NCBI GenBank assembly: GCA_964419255.1
Contig: CAYQOU010000057.1
Coordinates: 1-28,041 of the forward strand
Origin: CAZPHU01 sp964419255
GTDB lineage: Bacteria > Fibrobacterota > Chitinivibrionia > Chitinivibrionales > CAYFVL01
Direction: 5' to 3'
DNA: 28,041 nucleotides
Below the pieces are notes generated by a model that saw only the letters and a program-made list of their open reading frames with translations, was not told the DNA's origin and did no database searches. Both the position numbers and the translations under genes were made by a program. Positions within the stretch are counted from its first letter, which is position 1; each line of letters begins with the position of its first letter. Below, one piece after another: positions 1 to 8,588 of this stretch.

Positions 1-36
1 TCGTCTCTCGTCTCTCGAATTTTGTCCCTCCCAAAT

Positions 37-549
37 CTACCAGCTTTGCACAGACTGCTGCAACACCTGCTCTACAATATCTGCTATGGCTCTCTGCCTG
101 CCGCTCTCCTCCGTCTCCTCATTGAAATCGTAAACGCCTTCTCCCTCTACAGTTCCTTCATAAAGCGGTTCATCTTTGACGTTGTCCATGAATTCGATCT
201 GTACACGTATGCGGACCGCATATTCTTCAATGTCCACATCGCGGACATTTTCACTCTCGTAGGTATAAGGGTCGTTGGAGTAGCTGAGTACCGCCCCCTG
301 AAGAGTTGCATCACCGGTTTCGGACACGATTCGTAGTAAATTACTCTCCAGTACTTCACTGTTGACCTGCTCTGTTATCTGCTCGGCGATATCCGGCTGA
401 AGACTCTTGTTCGAAAAGTGTGGAATATCTACCGTTTGGAGATACTGAGGCAGAGTAGAGCCACTAAACGTGTATATTCCGCAGCCGGCAAACCAGAAAC
501 CTGCGAAAAACACCAGTCCGAAAGCCATCGTTTTTCTAAACCGCCACAT
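37..549 (-). CDS. lptE: LptE-like LPS-assembly outer-membrane lipoprotein
   Basis: A 170-residue protein if translation starts at the ATG at 549. It opens with a basic stretch, a hydrophobic segment and a lipobox FAGC (Cys23), so it should be exported and lipidated. The mature part has the LptE pattern: GIYTFSGSTLP, then VDIPHFSNKS, an acidic helix, and the DATLQGAVLSY strand. In the known family LptE plugs the LptD barrel and helps place lipopolysaccharide in the outer leaflet. A longer open frame reaches 624, but it overlaps dinG; the 549 start lies one base after the dinG stop, suggesting translational coupling, and puts the signal peptide at the N-terminus. The Shine-Dalgarno is weak. The stop is at 37-39. 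The family is sequence-divergent, so the name rests on the lipobox, size and N-terminal motif. Confidence 0.8.
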   Translation of the reverse strand: MWRFRKTMAFGLVFFAGFWFAGCGIYTFSGSTLPQYLQTVDIPHFSNKSLQPDIAEQITEQVNSEVLESNLLRIVSETGDATLQGAVLSYSNDPYTYESENVRDVDIEEYAVRIRVQIEFMDNVKDEPLYEGTVEGEGVYDFNEETEESGRQRAIADIVEQVLQQSVQSW

Positions 550-550
550 C

Positions 551-3427
551 TTAGATACGCCTGAAAAAAGAATCGATCTCATGCACCGCCTCATCAATAT
601 CATTGCAGTAAAGAAATTCACCATCCAGAGAACGTGTGAAAGCCTTCCCGTAGCCCTTTTTTACCATCCGCCTGTCCAACACCACCAGTGCCCCATAATC
701 TTCCGCGGAACGAATCAAACGTCCCGCTCCCTGCCTAAATTTAATTACCGCTTCGGGTACACAGTAAGAGAAAAATGATTCTCCCGACTGTTTCTTTGCC
801 CGATCGCACAGGGAGCTGGTCAAGGGGTGTGTCGGAACTGGAAAAGGAAGCTTGGGAATCACCACCAGCTCACAGGCTTCACCGGGAACATCCACTCCTT
901 CCCAAAAACTATCCGTTCCCAGAAGAATCGCACCATGAGACTGCCTGAAATGTTCCAGCAGTACACGCCTGCTTTTACCCGCCCCCTGTGATAAAACCGG
1001 ATGCTCACGACAAAACAGGGGATCCGATTTCAGCCCGTTCCATACGGAATCGAGCAGAGAGTTGGCGGTAAACAGAACCAGGATATTTTTCCCGAAACGC
1101 TGTGCCAGACGTTTAATGGCTTCCGTGATGTAGCTGTCATAATCGGGGTCGGCAGGATCCATGGTACCGTCAACGGCACACCGCACCGTCTGCTGTTCCA
1201 CAAAAGGACTCCTGTAGGTGCTGAATGCCGTTTTGGACTCCTGATCACCGGCAAGACCGATACGTGTGCTGAAAAAATCGAAGGAGCCGGACACCGAAAG
1301 GGTGGCAGATGTGAAAATCGTCGCACCTCTTTTTTTCGACCAGATATCTTTAAGCAGTCCACCGATATCCAGAGGAACACCGCACAGTTTTATCCATTTG
1401 CCTTTCTGGCCTTCGATCCAGAAAACATGATCCTCCGTTGATGCCGCCAGAAGATACCGAAGATCGGCTTTCAGCTGAGCGGTTTTATCCATACAGCTCG
1501 AGATATCGGCCGAAATATCATCTTTTTCTTCGTCACTTTCTACGACGTACTCCCTTGCAAGTGCCTGAAGGGTATCAGCGGTGTCGTCTATGGCCAAGGT
1601 AAGTCCTGCAACCGCGGATATGGCTTGAAACGGATCGTCTTTGTAACGGATCTCGAAACGATCGGCTGAATCGGAATGTTTTTTATTCACCCATTCATTA
1701 AGATCCGCCAGAAGTTCTCCGGAATACTTGCGAAGCTTTTTAATAACCGATTTGAAAGACCGGAAAGCATCGGTCTGCTTCTGCGTATTGACCTGTTTTT
1801 CCAGCTGCTTAAGGAGATTACTCAGAGTCTCAACATACCGGTTAAGACGATTGGTATCGATTTCTACCCGCAGGTAGTGGTGGCCGCATGATTCCAGGTG
1901 GTGGGCCTCATCGAAGATAACCGTAGCGCTCTGCCCCAAAAACGAGGTCTCCGCACAGATATCAGAGAAAAACAGTCCATGATTGATCACCACCACATGA
2001 CTGTTCAGCGCTTTCTGCCGTGCCTGTTGGAGAAAACAGCTTTTATTGATCGGACAACGCCATCCCATACAGTCGTGCGACTCGGCAGAGACCAGATTCC
2101 ACACCTTGGGAAACCATTTGCGATTAAACTGGTTTTGTTCTTCGATATCTCCGGTCTTCGTCTCCTCCGCCCATCTGATGAGAGGCAGTACTCCGAAACG
2201 TTCTCTGCGACTGAGATTGCCGATTTCCCGGTTTAGAAGCTTCTGCCATCTGAATCGACAGAGGTAGTTTGAACGCCCCTTGAGTACACTAAACCGAAAA
2301 TCCCCTCCCACCAGCTTACTGACCATCGGCAGGTCATTGCTCATGAGCTGATCCTGGAGGTTTCGGGTATGGGTAGAGACCAGCACGCGACAATTATTAT
2401 GTTGCGCCCACAGGGCGGCGGGCACAAGATAGGCCAGCGATTTACCGGTGCCGGTTCCCGCCTCCGCGACCACATTGCTCTCTGCATTCAAAGCATCCAT
2501 CACCGCCAGAGCCATCTCTTTCTGAGAGGCTCTCACCGTGTAGGTGTCCAGAAGCTTTGACAGCGGCCCCTGTTTCGAGAATATCTCCTCCACTCTCCGG
2601 GTTTCAACCGATTCCGGCTGATCTGGAAGGTTAAGTTTGGGGATTGGTTTGGGCACGGTGATCATCGGTGCCTTGAGCTGATCTCTAACCCCCCGCACCG
2701 AACGATAGAGCATGGTCTTAAGCATGCTGCCGGGAGCAAAGTTGGCCAGAATCTGTCGGGTATAGGGATGTATATCGTTTATTTTGGGTACAAGATGAAT
2801 CACTACATGTCCCGATGCCCGTGCATCATCCAGTGCCCGATGAGCATTGTCCAGCGTGACATTTAGAGATTGGCTAACCTGCCCCAGAGAGTAGCCGATC
2901 AGGCCCGGCAGCAATATACGAGACATGGCTGCACTGTCGAGTTGCTGGTTTTTCAACGGTTTTCGCCCGAGTCGCCTTAAACATTCGTTGATAAAATTAT
3001 AGTCGAATTCCACCTGATGACCACACATAATCTCTTCACCGATAAACCCGATGACATCATCGATAACATCCTCTATAAATGGGGCCTCTTTTACATGCCC
3101 ATCCTCGATTCCGGTCAGCTCGCTGATCATTTGAGGAATCGGAATCTGTGGGTTAACAAATGTTGAGTATTCATCAAGGAGTTTTCCCTCTTTGAATTTG
3201 ACCATACCGATCTCGATGATTCTGTCGGCTCGATAATCCAGACCGGTGGTTTCAAGGTCGATTGCCACAAAATCGGGAACGGTGGTTTTATGGTGCCCGG
3301 GACCACTGGATCGACCGATATGCTTCTTAGGAGCCCGATTTGGATTTTTCTTTTTGGCGAGGCTTCGTAGTTTATCGAGCTTATTTTTGTCGGTGTTGCC
3401 TGAGAGAAGTTCGGAAAGCTGCGGCAT
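551..3427 (-). CDS. dinG: DinG-family ATP-dependent helicase with N-terminal DEDDh exonuclease domain
   Basis: 958 residues, longer than the ~716 of E. coli DinG because of an N-terminal DnaQ-like exonuclease. Exonuclease motifs are intact: D57/E59 in DLETTG, D142 in the second motif, H196 and D201 in HRALDDA. The superfamily-2 helicase part has Walker A GTGTGKS (324-330), a DEAH box (506-509), TSATLS, GTDSFWEGVDVPG and motif VI QGAGRLIR (about 899-906). Four cysteines (390, 453, 458, 464) stand where XPD/DinG proteins bind a 4Fe-4S cluster. The family unwinds forked, R-loop or G4 DNA during repair and replication restart; the exonuclease would add 3'-5' trimming (inference). The start is ATG at 3427 with only a weak AGAGAG ahead. 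lptE follows one base after the stop. Confidence 0.93.
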   Translation of the reverse strand: MPQLSELLSGNTDKNKLDKLRSLAKKKNPNRAPKKHIGRSSGPGHHKTTVPDFVAIDLETTGLDYRADRIIEIGMVKFKEGKLLDEYSTFVNPQIPIPQMISELTGIEDGHVKEAPFIEDVIDDVIGFIGEEIMCGHQVEFDYNFINECLRRLGRKPLKNQQLDSAAMSRILLPGLIGYSLGQVSQSLNVTLDNAHRALDDARASGHVVIHLVPKINDIHPYTRQILANFAPGSMLKTMLYRSVRGVRDQLKAPMITVPKPIPKLNLPDQPESVETRRVEEIFSKQGPLSKLLDTYTVRASQKEMALAVMDALNAESNVVAEAGTGTGKSLAYLVPAALWAQHNNCRVLVSTHTRNLQDQLMSNDLPMVSKLVGGDFRFSVLKGRSNYLCRFRWQKLLNREIGNLSRRERFGVLPLIRWAEETKTGDIEEQNQFNRKWFPKVWNLVSAESHDCMGWRCPINKSCFLQQARQKALNSHVVVINHGLFFSDICAETSFLGQSATVIFDEAHHLESCGHHYLRVEIDTNRLNRYVETLSNLLKQLEKQVNTQKQTDAFRSFKSVIKKLRKYSGELLADLNEWVNKKHSDSADRFEIRYKDDPFQAISAVAGLTLAIDDTADTLQALAREYVVESDEEKDDISADISSCMDKTAQLKADLRYLLAASTEDHVFWIEGQKGKWIKLCGVPLDIGGLLKDIWSKKRGATIFTSATLSVSGSFDFFSTRIGLAGDQESKTAFSTYRSPFVEQQTVRCAVDGTMDPADPDYDSYITEAIKRLAQRFGKNILVLFTANSLLDSVWNGLKSDPLFCREHPVLSQGAGKSRRVLLEHFRQSHGAILLGTDSFWEGVDVPGEACELVVIPKLPFPVPTHPLTSSLCDRAKKQSGESFFSYCVPEAVIKFRQGAGRLIRSAEDYGALVVLDRRMVKKGYGKAFTRSLDGEFLYCNDIDEAVHEIDSFFRRI

Positions 3428-3813
3428 ATCTCTCTACTTTCTTAGTAAGATTTCCGGCGTAGCCGAAAGAAGGTAAAAAAAACAGAATTGGATCGCAACG
3501 GAAAAAGTTTTCGATTATTCACATTGTGCAGACGGTTAGAAATAATTACTTCGGAATCGTCCGGAATACATCGGATTACGTTTCTGCAACAGTTTTCTGG
3601 AAGGAAAGCATGGTTTATCTGCGTACTGTCGCAAGAATTACATCGCCGTATTGGGAAAAATATAGATAGTAAGGCCTGCCTGGAGCAAGCGCATTCCATG
3701 AGAAAAGCACACAGGGCGTATTCCTCGTTGTCTTTTGCCTCTCAGGAGAGTTGTATTGGCGACCTGCAACAAACGGGAGTACGCCCCTCATAATCCCCAG
3801 GTAGCAAGATAAA
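3428..3813. other. Intergenic stretch without a supported gene
   Basis: 386 bases between dinG and the small gene at 3814-4002. Open frames of about 85-120 codons exist on both strands, but they overlap each other, have cysteine/arginine-rich shadow-like composition and no convincing ribosome binding site. No RNA gene or clear terminator was seen. Confidence 0.6.
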
Positions 3814-4002
3814 TCAGACTTGATGCGGTATTTGTTTTGTTTTCTCCAGCAGAGATTGAAAGATTCTACGCCGCTCCCGCAGCTTTTCCTTGTAATCGCG
3901 ATTATGGGTATCTGCGATTTCCATATTAAGGTCTGAAAGTGTGTTCTCAAGAGTCTCGAGCAAGACCTCATACTCCATATCATTTAATTCCAACGTTTTC
4001 AT
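3814..4002 (-). CDS. Small helical protein of unknown function
   Basis: 62 residues beginning MKTLELNDMEYEVLLETLEN. I do not recognise the family. The sequence is highly charged and predicted to be almost entirely alpha-helical, with heptad-like leucine/isoleucine spacing (LLETLENTLSDLNMEI) followed by a basic segment KEKLRERRRIFQSLLEK, so a short coiled coil or helical hairpin is likely. There is no signal peptide or membrane segment. The start at 4002 is chosen because a GGAGG lies five to six bases upstream; a TTG start four codons earlier would overlap that site. It is transcribed toward dinG but 386 bases away, so probably not in one operon. Confidence 0.7.
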   Translation of the reverse strand: MKTLELNDMEYEVLLETLENTLSDLNMEIADTHNRDYKEKLRERRRIFQSLLEKTKQIPHQV

Positions 4003-4591
4003 GGGCACCTCCAAACGGCAATTCTGAAAAAGCTATGACTCACGATATTGCGATATCTAACCACTACCGACTCACATTCGTCAAACCGAGTCTTTCTATC
4101 ACTAATCCAATTAAACCGCAAAAAACATTCCGTAATTGGTTGTCGATTTTACGTTATCTCTGCTTACACCCTGAATTGAGCGTTTCTCTCGCGACGATTC
4201 GCACGTTCCCTGGAGCATAGGGGTTTTAAGGGATCGCACAACTTATCCGCTCATTCAAGGTACAAGTTAAATAAATGCCTGATTCTCGGCAGCGGAAATC
4301 TCTACAGAAAAAGCGGTTAACAGAGATATTGCGAACCTATTCTTCATACCCTGATAAACTCAAACTGCACGGAGATAAATGACCGGCATGTAAGCTCAAA
4401 TCCGTATAATCGTCTAAACGCACCCATTATGCCGGGCAGCGAGTACACAGCGGGAACGGACAGCGGGGACGGTGTCAAATAGTTCAATTTCAAGCAAAAT
4501 ATTTGACCCAATCCCCGCTTCTAACGACCAAAAGCACTGTCATACAATTCTCACAGTAACTATTTTATACAACTTGTCCGAATATCTCTTC
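4003..4591. other. Long non-coding stretch before the selenocysteine cassette
   Basis: 589 bases with no open frame I would support on either strand. The only structure I see is the REP-like repeat at 4448-4519. A TATACA at 4566-4571 could be the -10 box for the tRNA-Sec transcript, but no good -35 box accompanies it. Confidence 0.55.
4448..4519. repeat. REP-like element: 13-bp tandem repeat plus 20-bp imperfect inverted repeat
   Basis: Two adjacent 13-bp units (4448-4460 and 4461-4473, CAGCGGGAACGGA and CAGCGGGGACGGT) run into an inverted repeat with arms 4462-4481 and 4500-4519 and an 18-base loop. The arms match except in the middle: AGCGGGGA and GTCAAATA are shared on each side. The right arm carries GACCCAATCCCC, which resembles GACCCAATTCCCC at the left end of the transposase element near 9334, read on the minus strand. 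This suggests a non-autonomous REP/REPIN-type repeat of the same family (inference). Confidence 0.5.
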
Positions 4592-4686
4592 AGAGAGGAT
4601 GGAACTGGTGTTCCGGCTGGTCTTCAAAACCAGTAGCGGGCGGATAACACCGTCTGTGGCAGGTTCGATTCCTGCACTCTCTGCCA
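4592..4686 (+). tRNA. selC: tRNA-Sec (anticodon TCA)
   Basis: 95 bases including the encoded CCA (4684-4686), the same length as E. coli selC. The anticodon loop CTTCAAA has TCA at 4624-4626 between stems CTGGT and ACCAG. The D-arm is the selenocysteine type: GGAAC/GTTCC (4601-4605, 4610-4614), extendable by a T-G pair to six, with a four-base loop TGGT. There is a long variable arm, CGGGCGG/CCGTCTG (4637-4643, 4650-4656), and a T-arm GCAGG-TTCGATT-CCTGC (4659-4675). The acceptor AGAGAGG pairs with ACTCTCT for six pairs and then meets a G-A mismatch, so the usual eight-pair acceptor is not obvious. selA begins 40 bases downstream, and co-transcription is likely. Confidence 0.93.
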
Positions 4687-4726
4687 GCTTTTCTGCCTTT
4701 TCTCATTACGTGTGGAGAAGACCCTT

Positions 4727-6136
4727 ATGCCAAACTCAGAGCAGCTGCGCAAACTCCCGGGGGTCGACAAACTGCTTCAGCTTACCGATTTTTCCGCGGC
4801 GATAGACCGGTTCGGTCGGCAAATGGTCACCGGCGCCATGCGACAGGTGCTTGGCGATTTCCGTAGTCAGATTCTTGGCGGCGGCGATGCTCCCTCCCAT
4901 GATGTGCTTGTCGACAGATGCTTGCATACTATCGAGGCAATCGGGGACGCGCACCTGAGACCGGTGATTAATGCCACAGGGATTGCCCTGCACACAAACC
5001 TCGGAAGATCTCCGCTGGGGGAATCTCTTCTCAATGAGCTGTGTCAAACCGTCACCGGATATACGAATCTGGAGTTTGATCTGTCCACCGGCAAACGCGG
5101 CCACCGAAACGATCATATGCAGGCGCTGCTGAATTTTCTCACCGGCGCACAGAGCACCGCCGTTGTCAACAATAATGCCGCGGCGGTGATGCTGGTGCTG
5201 TCGACGCTGGCAAAAGACCGTGAAGTGATCGTATCGCGCGGGGAGCTTATCGAAATTGGCGGGGCTTTTCGCATTCCCGATATCGTGGCAGCAAGCGGAG
5301 CCCGAATGGTGGAGGTGGGCACCACAAATCGAACCCGCCTTGCCGACTACCAAAACGCGATCACCGACCAGACCGCGCTGCTCTTTAAGGCACATAAGAG
5401 CAACTATGCTATCATCGGGTTTACGGAAGAGGTGACGGTTGGGGAGTTGTCCGGGCTGGGAAAAGAGCACAGCCTACCCACGGTTTATGATATCGGCTCC
5501 GGACTTCTTCGCAAGCCGGCCAACCTGCCGCTTGAAAATGAGCCCGATGTGAAAACTGCCCTTGAGCAAGGCGCCGATCTGGTGACATTCTCCGGCGACA
5601 AGCTTTTGGGAGGACCGCAGGCAGGGATTATCGCCGGGCGGGCCGAGCTTGTCACGGCTTGCAAAAACGCACCTCTGATGCGCGCCCTTCGGGTGGGAAA
5701 GCTTACGATTGCTGCACTCATCTCGGCCTGTCGTCATTATTTGACCGATGATTCGTTAACCAGACACAATCCGCTTTTCGGCATGCTTGAACAATCGATA
5801 GAAACAATAGACAAAAGAGCACACGAACTTCAAAGAATGCTCCAAGAAAAAGGTGTTCGGAGCAAGATCACTGATAGTGGCGCCCGGGTTGGAGGCGGGA
5901 CTCTTCCCAACCTCTGTCTGCCAAGTCGCGCCGTTGCCCTTGTAGCCCCGAGGGGATCGACTCGACAACAGCAACGTTTTGCGGAGGATACGTTCGAACA
6001 ACTGCTTGTCCGCTCTCCAGCGGTCGTCTCTGTCTTACGTGAGGGGAAACTGATACTCGACTGTTTTACGCTTTCTGATTCGCAGCTTGAAACAGTCACG
6101 GATGCGGTGTCGGCGGCATTGGGGGAGAACTCATGA
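4727..6136 (+). CDS. selA: L-seryl-tRNA(Sec) selenium transferase SelA
   Basis: 469 residues. SelA is a PLP enzyme that converts seryl-tRNA(Sec) to selenocysteyl-tRNA(Sec) using selenophosphate. The N-terminal LRKLPGVDKLL helix, the RPVINATGIALHTNLGRSPL segment (about 78-97) and the PLP-lysine motif FSGDKLLGGPQAG (Lys292) are all typical, and the length is normal. An in-frame GTG at 4712 is possible, but ATG at 4727 is preferred because GGAGAAG (4714-4720) sits six bases ahead. It lies 40 bases after tRNA-Sec, and its stop overlaps the selB start (ATGA at 6133-6136), showing a coupled operon. No selD is present in this window, so selenophosphate synthetase must be encoded elsewhere. Confidence 0.97.
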   Translation: MPNSEQLRKLPGVDKLLQLTDFSAAIDRFGRQMVTGAMRQVLGDFRSQILGGGDAPSHDVLVDRCLHTIEAIGDAHLRPVINATGIALHTNLGRSPLGESLLNELCQTVTGYTNLEFDLSTGKRGHRNDHMQALLNFLTGAQSTAVVNNNAAAVMLVLSTLAKDREVIVSRGELIEIGGAFRIPDIVAASGARMVEVGTTNRTRLADYQNAITDQTALLFKAHKSNYAIIGFTEEVTVGELSGLGKEHSLPTVYDIGSGLLRKPANLPLENEPDVKTALEQGADLVTFSGDKLLGGPQAGIIAGRAELVTACKNAPLMRALRVGKLTIAALISACRHYLTDDSLTRHNPLFGMLEQSIETIDKRAHELQRMLQEKGVRSKITDSGARVGGGTLPNLCLPSRAVALVAPRGSTRQQQRFAEDTFEQLLVRSPAVVSVLREGKLILDCFTLSDSQLETVTDAVSAALGENS

Positions 6137-8079
6137 AACATCTGATCATGGGTACCGCCGGACATATCGATCACGGGAAGACCGCCCTTATCCGCGCACT
6201 GACCGGGGTGGAGACCGATACCCATAAGGAAGAGAAAAAACGCGGTATAACCATTAATCTTGGGTTCGCATCGATGGATCTTCCCTCTGGAGATTCGATT
6301 GGTATCGTTGATGTCCCCGGCCATAAAAATTTTATCAATACCATGGTAGCGGGGGCCGCCGGCATCGATTTTACCGTTATGGTTATTGCCGCAGACAGCG
6401 GCGTCATGCCACAGACCCGCGAACATCTTCAGATCATGCAGATTCTTGGTATTGAAAACGGAATCATTGCCCTGACCAAAATCGATATTGTCGACGAAGA
6501 GATCGCCGCGATGGCGACCGAGGAAATTCGTGAGTTTACGGAGGGGACGTTTCTTGAGAACGCCCCCATTATACCGGTCTCTGCGAAAACAGGCGAGGGT
6601 CTGGATAATCTTCGACAGGCAATCGAAAAGCAGGTGACTGAAATCCCTCAACGTAAAGCCGGTGAAGTCTTCCGCTTGACCATCGACAGGATCTTTACAG
6701 TCAGCGGATTTGGCACCGTGGTAACGGGGTCGGTTCTGGGGGGACGGATCAATACCGGCGACACGGTTTACCTTCTCCCGAAAGGAAAACCGCTACGTAT
6801 CAGGCGCATGGAGCGCCACGGCAAGGAGGTATCGCAGGTTTTTGCCGGCGATCGCGCATCGATGAATCTGGTGGGACTGGACCGGGCAGATTTCGAGCGG
6901 GGTATGATCATCGCCGACCGGACGCTGCACCCCACCCGCATGCTCGATGCGCGCCTGCAGATGTTTGATCACGATCGGGCGTTGGGAATCTGGGGACAGG
7001 GCGATTTTATCGTCGGGACGTTCGATGCACAGGCTCGAATACATTGTATCGAAACCGATGGGCTGGCCGGCGGACAGAGGGGTATTGTGCAGATTCATCT
7101 TCCCCGCGCCTGTATCGCAATGGCCGGGGACCGATTTGTTTTGCGCAGCTCCTCAAGCGATCTGACATTGGGCGGCGGCGAGATTATCGACCCACTGCCG
7201 CTGCACCACAGGAGGCGACCGGAAGAGCTTGTCGAAAAGCTGCGCATGATCGCCGATGGCACCCTCAGCGATTTGATTGCAGCCCAGGTACGCAAGCGCC
7301 ACACCGCTGTCAGTCACCGGGAGATTGCCACCGCGATAAACGCCTCCGAAAACGAGGTTAACGATGCCATAGCATCTGGACTGCCTTCCGACATTGTCGC
7401 ATATGGAAAAGAACACGACTGGTATCTTATTCCTCGATCGGAAAATAGCAGAATCGTGGAGCGGGTGCAGAAGGACATGGCCTTTCACCACAGGAAAAAC
7501 CCGCTCGATCCGGGCGGACGCACAGTGGAGGAGCTTCTGGGTATGGTCGGCCTGAAAAACTCCCTCGCCGGAGAGCCGCTTTTACGGCTTCTGCTGAAGC
7601 GACTCGGTGAGGAACACTTGATAAAGCAGGTCGGACATACCTGGGCCTTAATCAAACACGAGGTGGAAATCACTCCGATGATGCAGCATGCGATCTGGTT
7701 TGTAGAAAATTTTCTTCGCGCCTCCGAGCTCAAAGCACCGCTGATAAACGAGCTCGTCGATCGGGCGGCCCGGGAGGGACTCGACCAGCATACGGTCTAT
7801 CAGACACTGCGATTTCTGGAGGGCAGCGGTGAGGTGTATGCGGTCGATGGCACCTGGCTTCATGCGCAGATCGTCGATCCGATACGGCTGAAACTTTTAA
7901 AATCACTTGCCGGTACAGATGCCGGGATGACTGTGGCTCAGTTTCGAGACCTTATAGACGGTAATAGAAAGATCTGCCTGCTTTTGTTCGGACTGTTTGA
8001 CAAAGAGGGGATCACCGAGCGTAGAGACGATGTTCGGGTGATTACAGACAAGGGTAGAGAGGTTCTTCAATCCCTGTAA
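6133..8079 (+). CDS. selB: Selenocysteine-specific elongation factor SelB
   Basis: 648 residues. The EF-Tu-like GTPase has G1 GTAGHIDHGKT (7-17), G2 RGIT (37-40), G3 DVPGH (60-64), G4 TKID (115-118) and G5 SAKTGEG; beta-barrel domains 2 and 3 follow (FTVSGFGTVVTGSV). From about residue 390 to the end are the winged-helix repeats that bind the SECIS hairpin in bacterial SelB. The protein delivers Sec-tRNA to UGA codons on the ribosome. Start ATG 6133 overlaps the selA stop by four bases. I did not find a selenoprotein gene in the window, so its clients lie elsewhere. Confidence 0.97.
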   Translation: MKHLIMGTAGHIDHGKTALIRALTGVETDTHKEEKKRGITINLGFASMDLPSGDSIGIVDVPGHKNFINTMVAGAAGIDFTVMVIAADSGVMPQTREHLQIMQILGIENGIIALTKIDIVDEEIAAMATEEIREFTEGTFLENAPIIPVSAKTGEGLDNLRQAIEKQVTEIPQRKAGEVFRLTIDRIFTVSGFGTVVTGSVLGGRINTGDTVYLLPKGKPLRIRRMERHGKEVSQVFAGDRASMNLVGLDRADFERGMIIADRTLHPTRMLDARLQMFDHDRALGIWGQGDFIVGTFDAQARIHCIETDGLAGGQRGIVQIHLPRACIAMAGDRFVLRSSSSDLTLGGGEIIDPLPLHHRRRPEELVEKLRMIADGTLSDLIAAQVRKRHTAVSHREIATAINASENEVNDAIASGLPSDIVAYGKEHDWYLIPRSENSRIVERVQKDMAFHHRKNPLDPGGRTVEELLGMVGLKNSLAGEPLLRLLLKRLGEEHLIKQVGHTWALIKHEVEITPMMQHAIWFVENFLRASELKAPLINELVDRAAREGLDQHTVYQTLRFLEGSGEVYAVDGTWLHAQIVDPIRLKLLKSLAGTDAGMTVAQFRDLIDGNRKICLLLFGLFDKEGITERRDDVRVITDKGREVLQSL

Positions 8080-8111
8080 AAGATACTCGTATTGTTTATA
8101 AACGCTATTCA

Positions 8112-8128
8112 CGCTCTTTTATAGAGCG
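8112..8128 (+). terminator. Hairpin downstream of selB
   Basis: Perfect six-pair stem CGCTCT/AGAGCG with a TTTAT loop, 33 bases after the selB stop. No T-run follows directly, so it may protect the 3' end rather than terminate. Confidence 0.35.
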
Positions 8129-8134
8129 ACCATA

Positions 8135-8169
8135 AGCCTCGCCCATTGGGGGCTATGTCCTTTTGTTTT
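8135..8169 (+). terminator. Possible terminator of the selAB operon
   Basis: AGCCTC (8135-8140) pairs with GGGGCT (8149-8154) over an eight-base loop, with one T-G pair. An imperfect T-rich tract, TTTTGTTTTG, follows from 8161. Weak but reasonably placed. Confidence 0.35.
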
Positions 8170-8286
8170 GTTCCTGTTTACTATGCTAAAGTGTGAACGA
8201 AAATGGCCGGAATGATAACACCTCCCGTTGACGGGTAGAGCACAAGATAGCAGCTACAAAAATTAAAATTTATCGAAAGGAATTTT

Positions 8287-8541
8287 ATGTGTGGTCAGCA
8301 AACAGAAATTGAATTCCCCTGCGAGTGGACGTATACACTCATCGGATTGGGTTCTGAAGAAGTCAAGCAGGCGGTAAATGAGATATTTAAAAGTAAATCC
8401 GTTACCCTTTCTCCTTCGAAAAAAAGTCGCACGGGTAAATACATTAGCATGTATGCCCATGCTCACGTGGTAAGCCGGGAGCAACGAGATCAGCTTTTTG
8501 AGCAGCTCAAAGAGCATGATGCGATAAAGATGGTGTTGTGA
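8287..8541 (+). CDS. DUF493 / YbeD-like small regulatory-fold protein
   Basis: 84 residues matching the DUF493 (YbeD) pattern: FPCEWTYTLIGLG at the start, a helix, a strand GKYISMYAHAHV (E. coli YbeD has a similar GNYHSVSITINA) and a C-terminal AIKMVL (IVRMVL in YbeD). The fold is ferredoxin-like and ACT-related. E. coli ybeD lies beside lipB and has been linked to lipoate metabolism, but its role is not firmly known. Here a LipM/LplA-type gene lies about 18 kb away, not adjacent. ATG at 8287 follows AAAGGA at a good distance. It is a single-gene unit ending in a strong terminator. Confidence 0.85.
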   Translation: MCGQQTEIEFPCEWTYTLIGLGSEEVKQAVNEIFKSKSVTLSPSKKSRTGKYISMYAHAHVVSREQRDQLFEQLKEHDAIKMVL

Positions 8542-8579
8542 TTGCGGCACGCTTTTCGGCATGCCGCAATTTCTTTTTT
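8541..8579 (+). terminator. Rho-independent terminator after the DUF493 gene
   Basis: Nine perfect pairs, ATTGCGGCA (8541-8549) with TGCCGCAAT (8562-8570), a 12-base loop, then TTCTTTTTT. The stem starts inside the stop codon of the preceding gene. Confidence 0.88.
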
Positions 8580-8588
8580 GCTGAACCT

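Noticed and set aside
1..17. Short direct repeat TCGTCTC at the window edge
   Set aside because: Two and a half units at the sequence end; too little to call a repeat array.
3442..3983. Overlapping frames of 85-122 codons on both strands
   Set aside because: Cysteine- and arginine-rich shadow composition, no ribosome sites, mutually overlapping, and one lies antisense to the better-supported small gene at 3814-4002.
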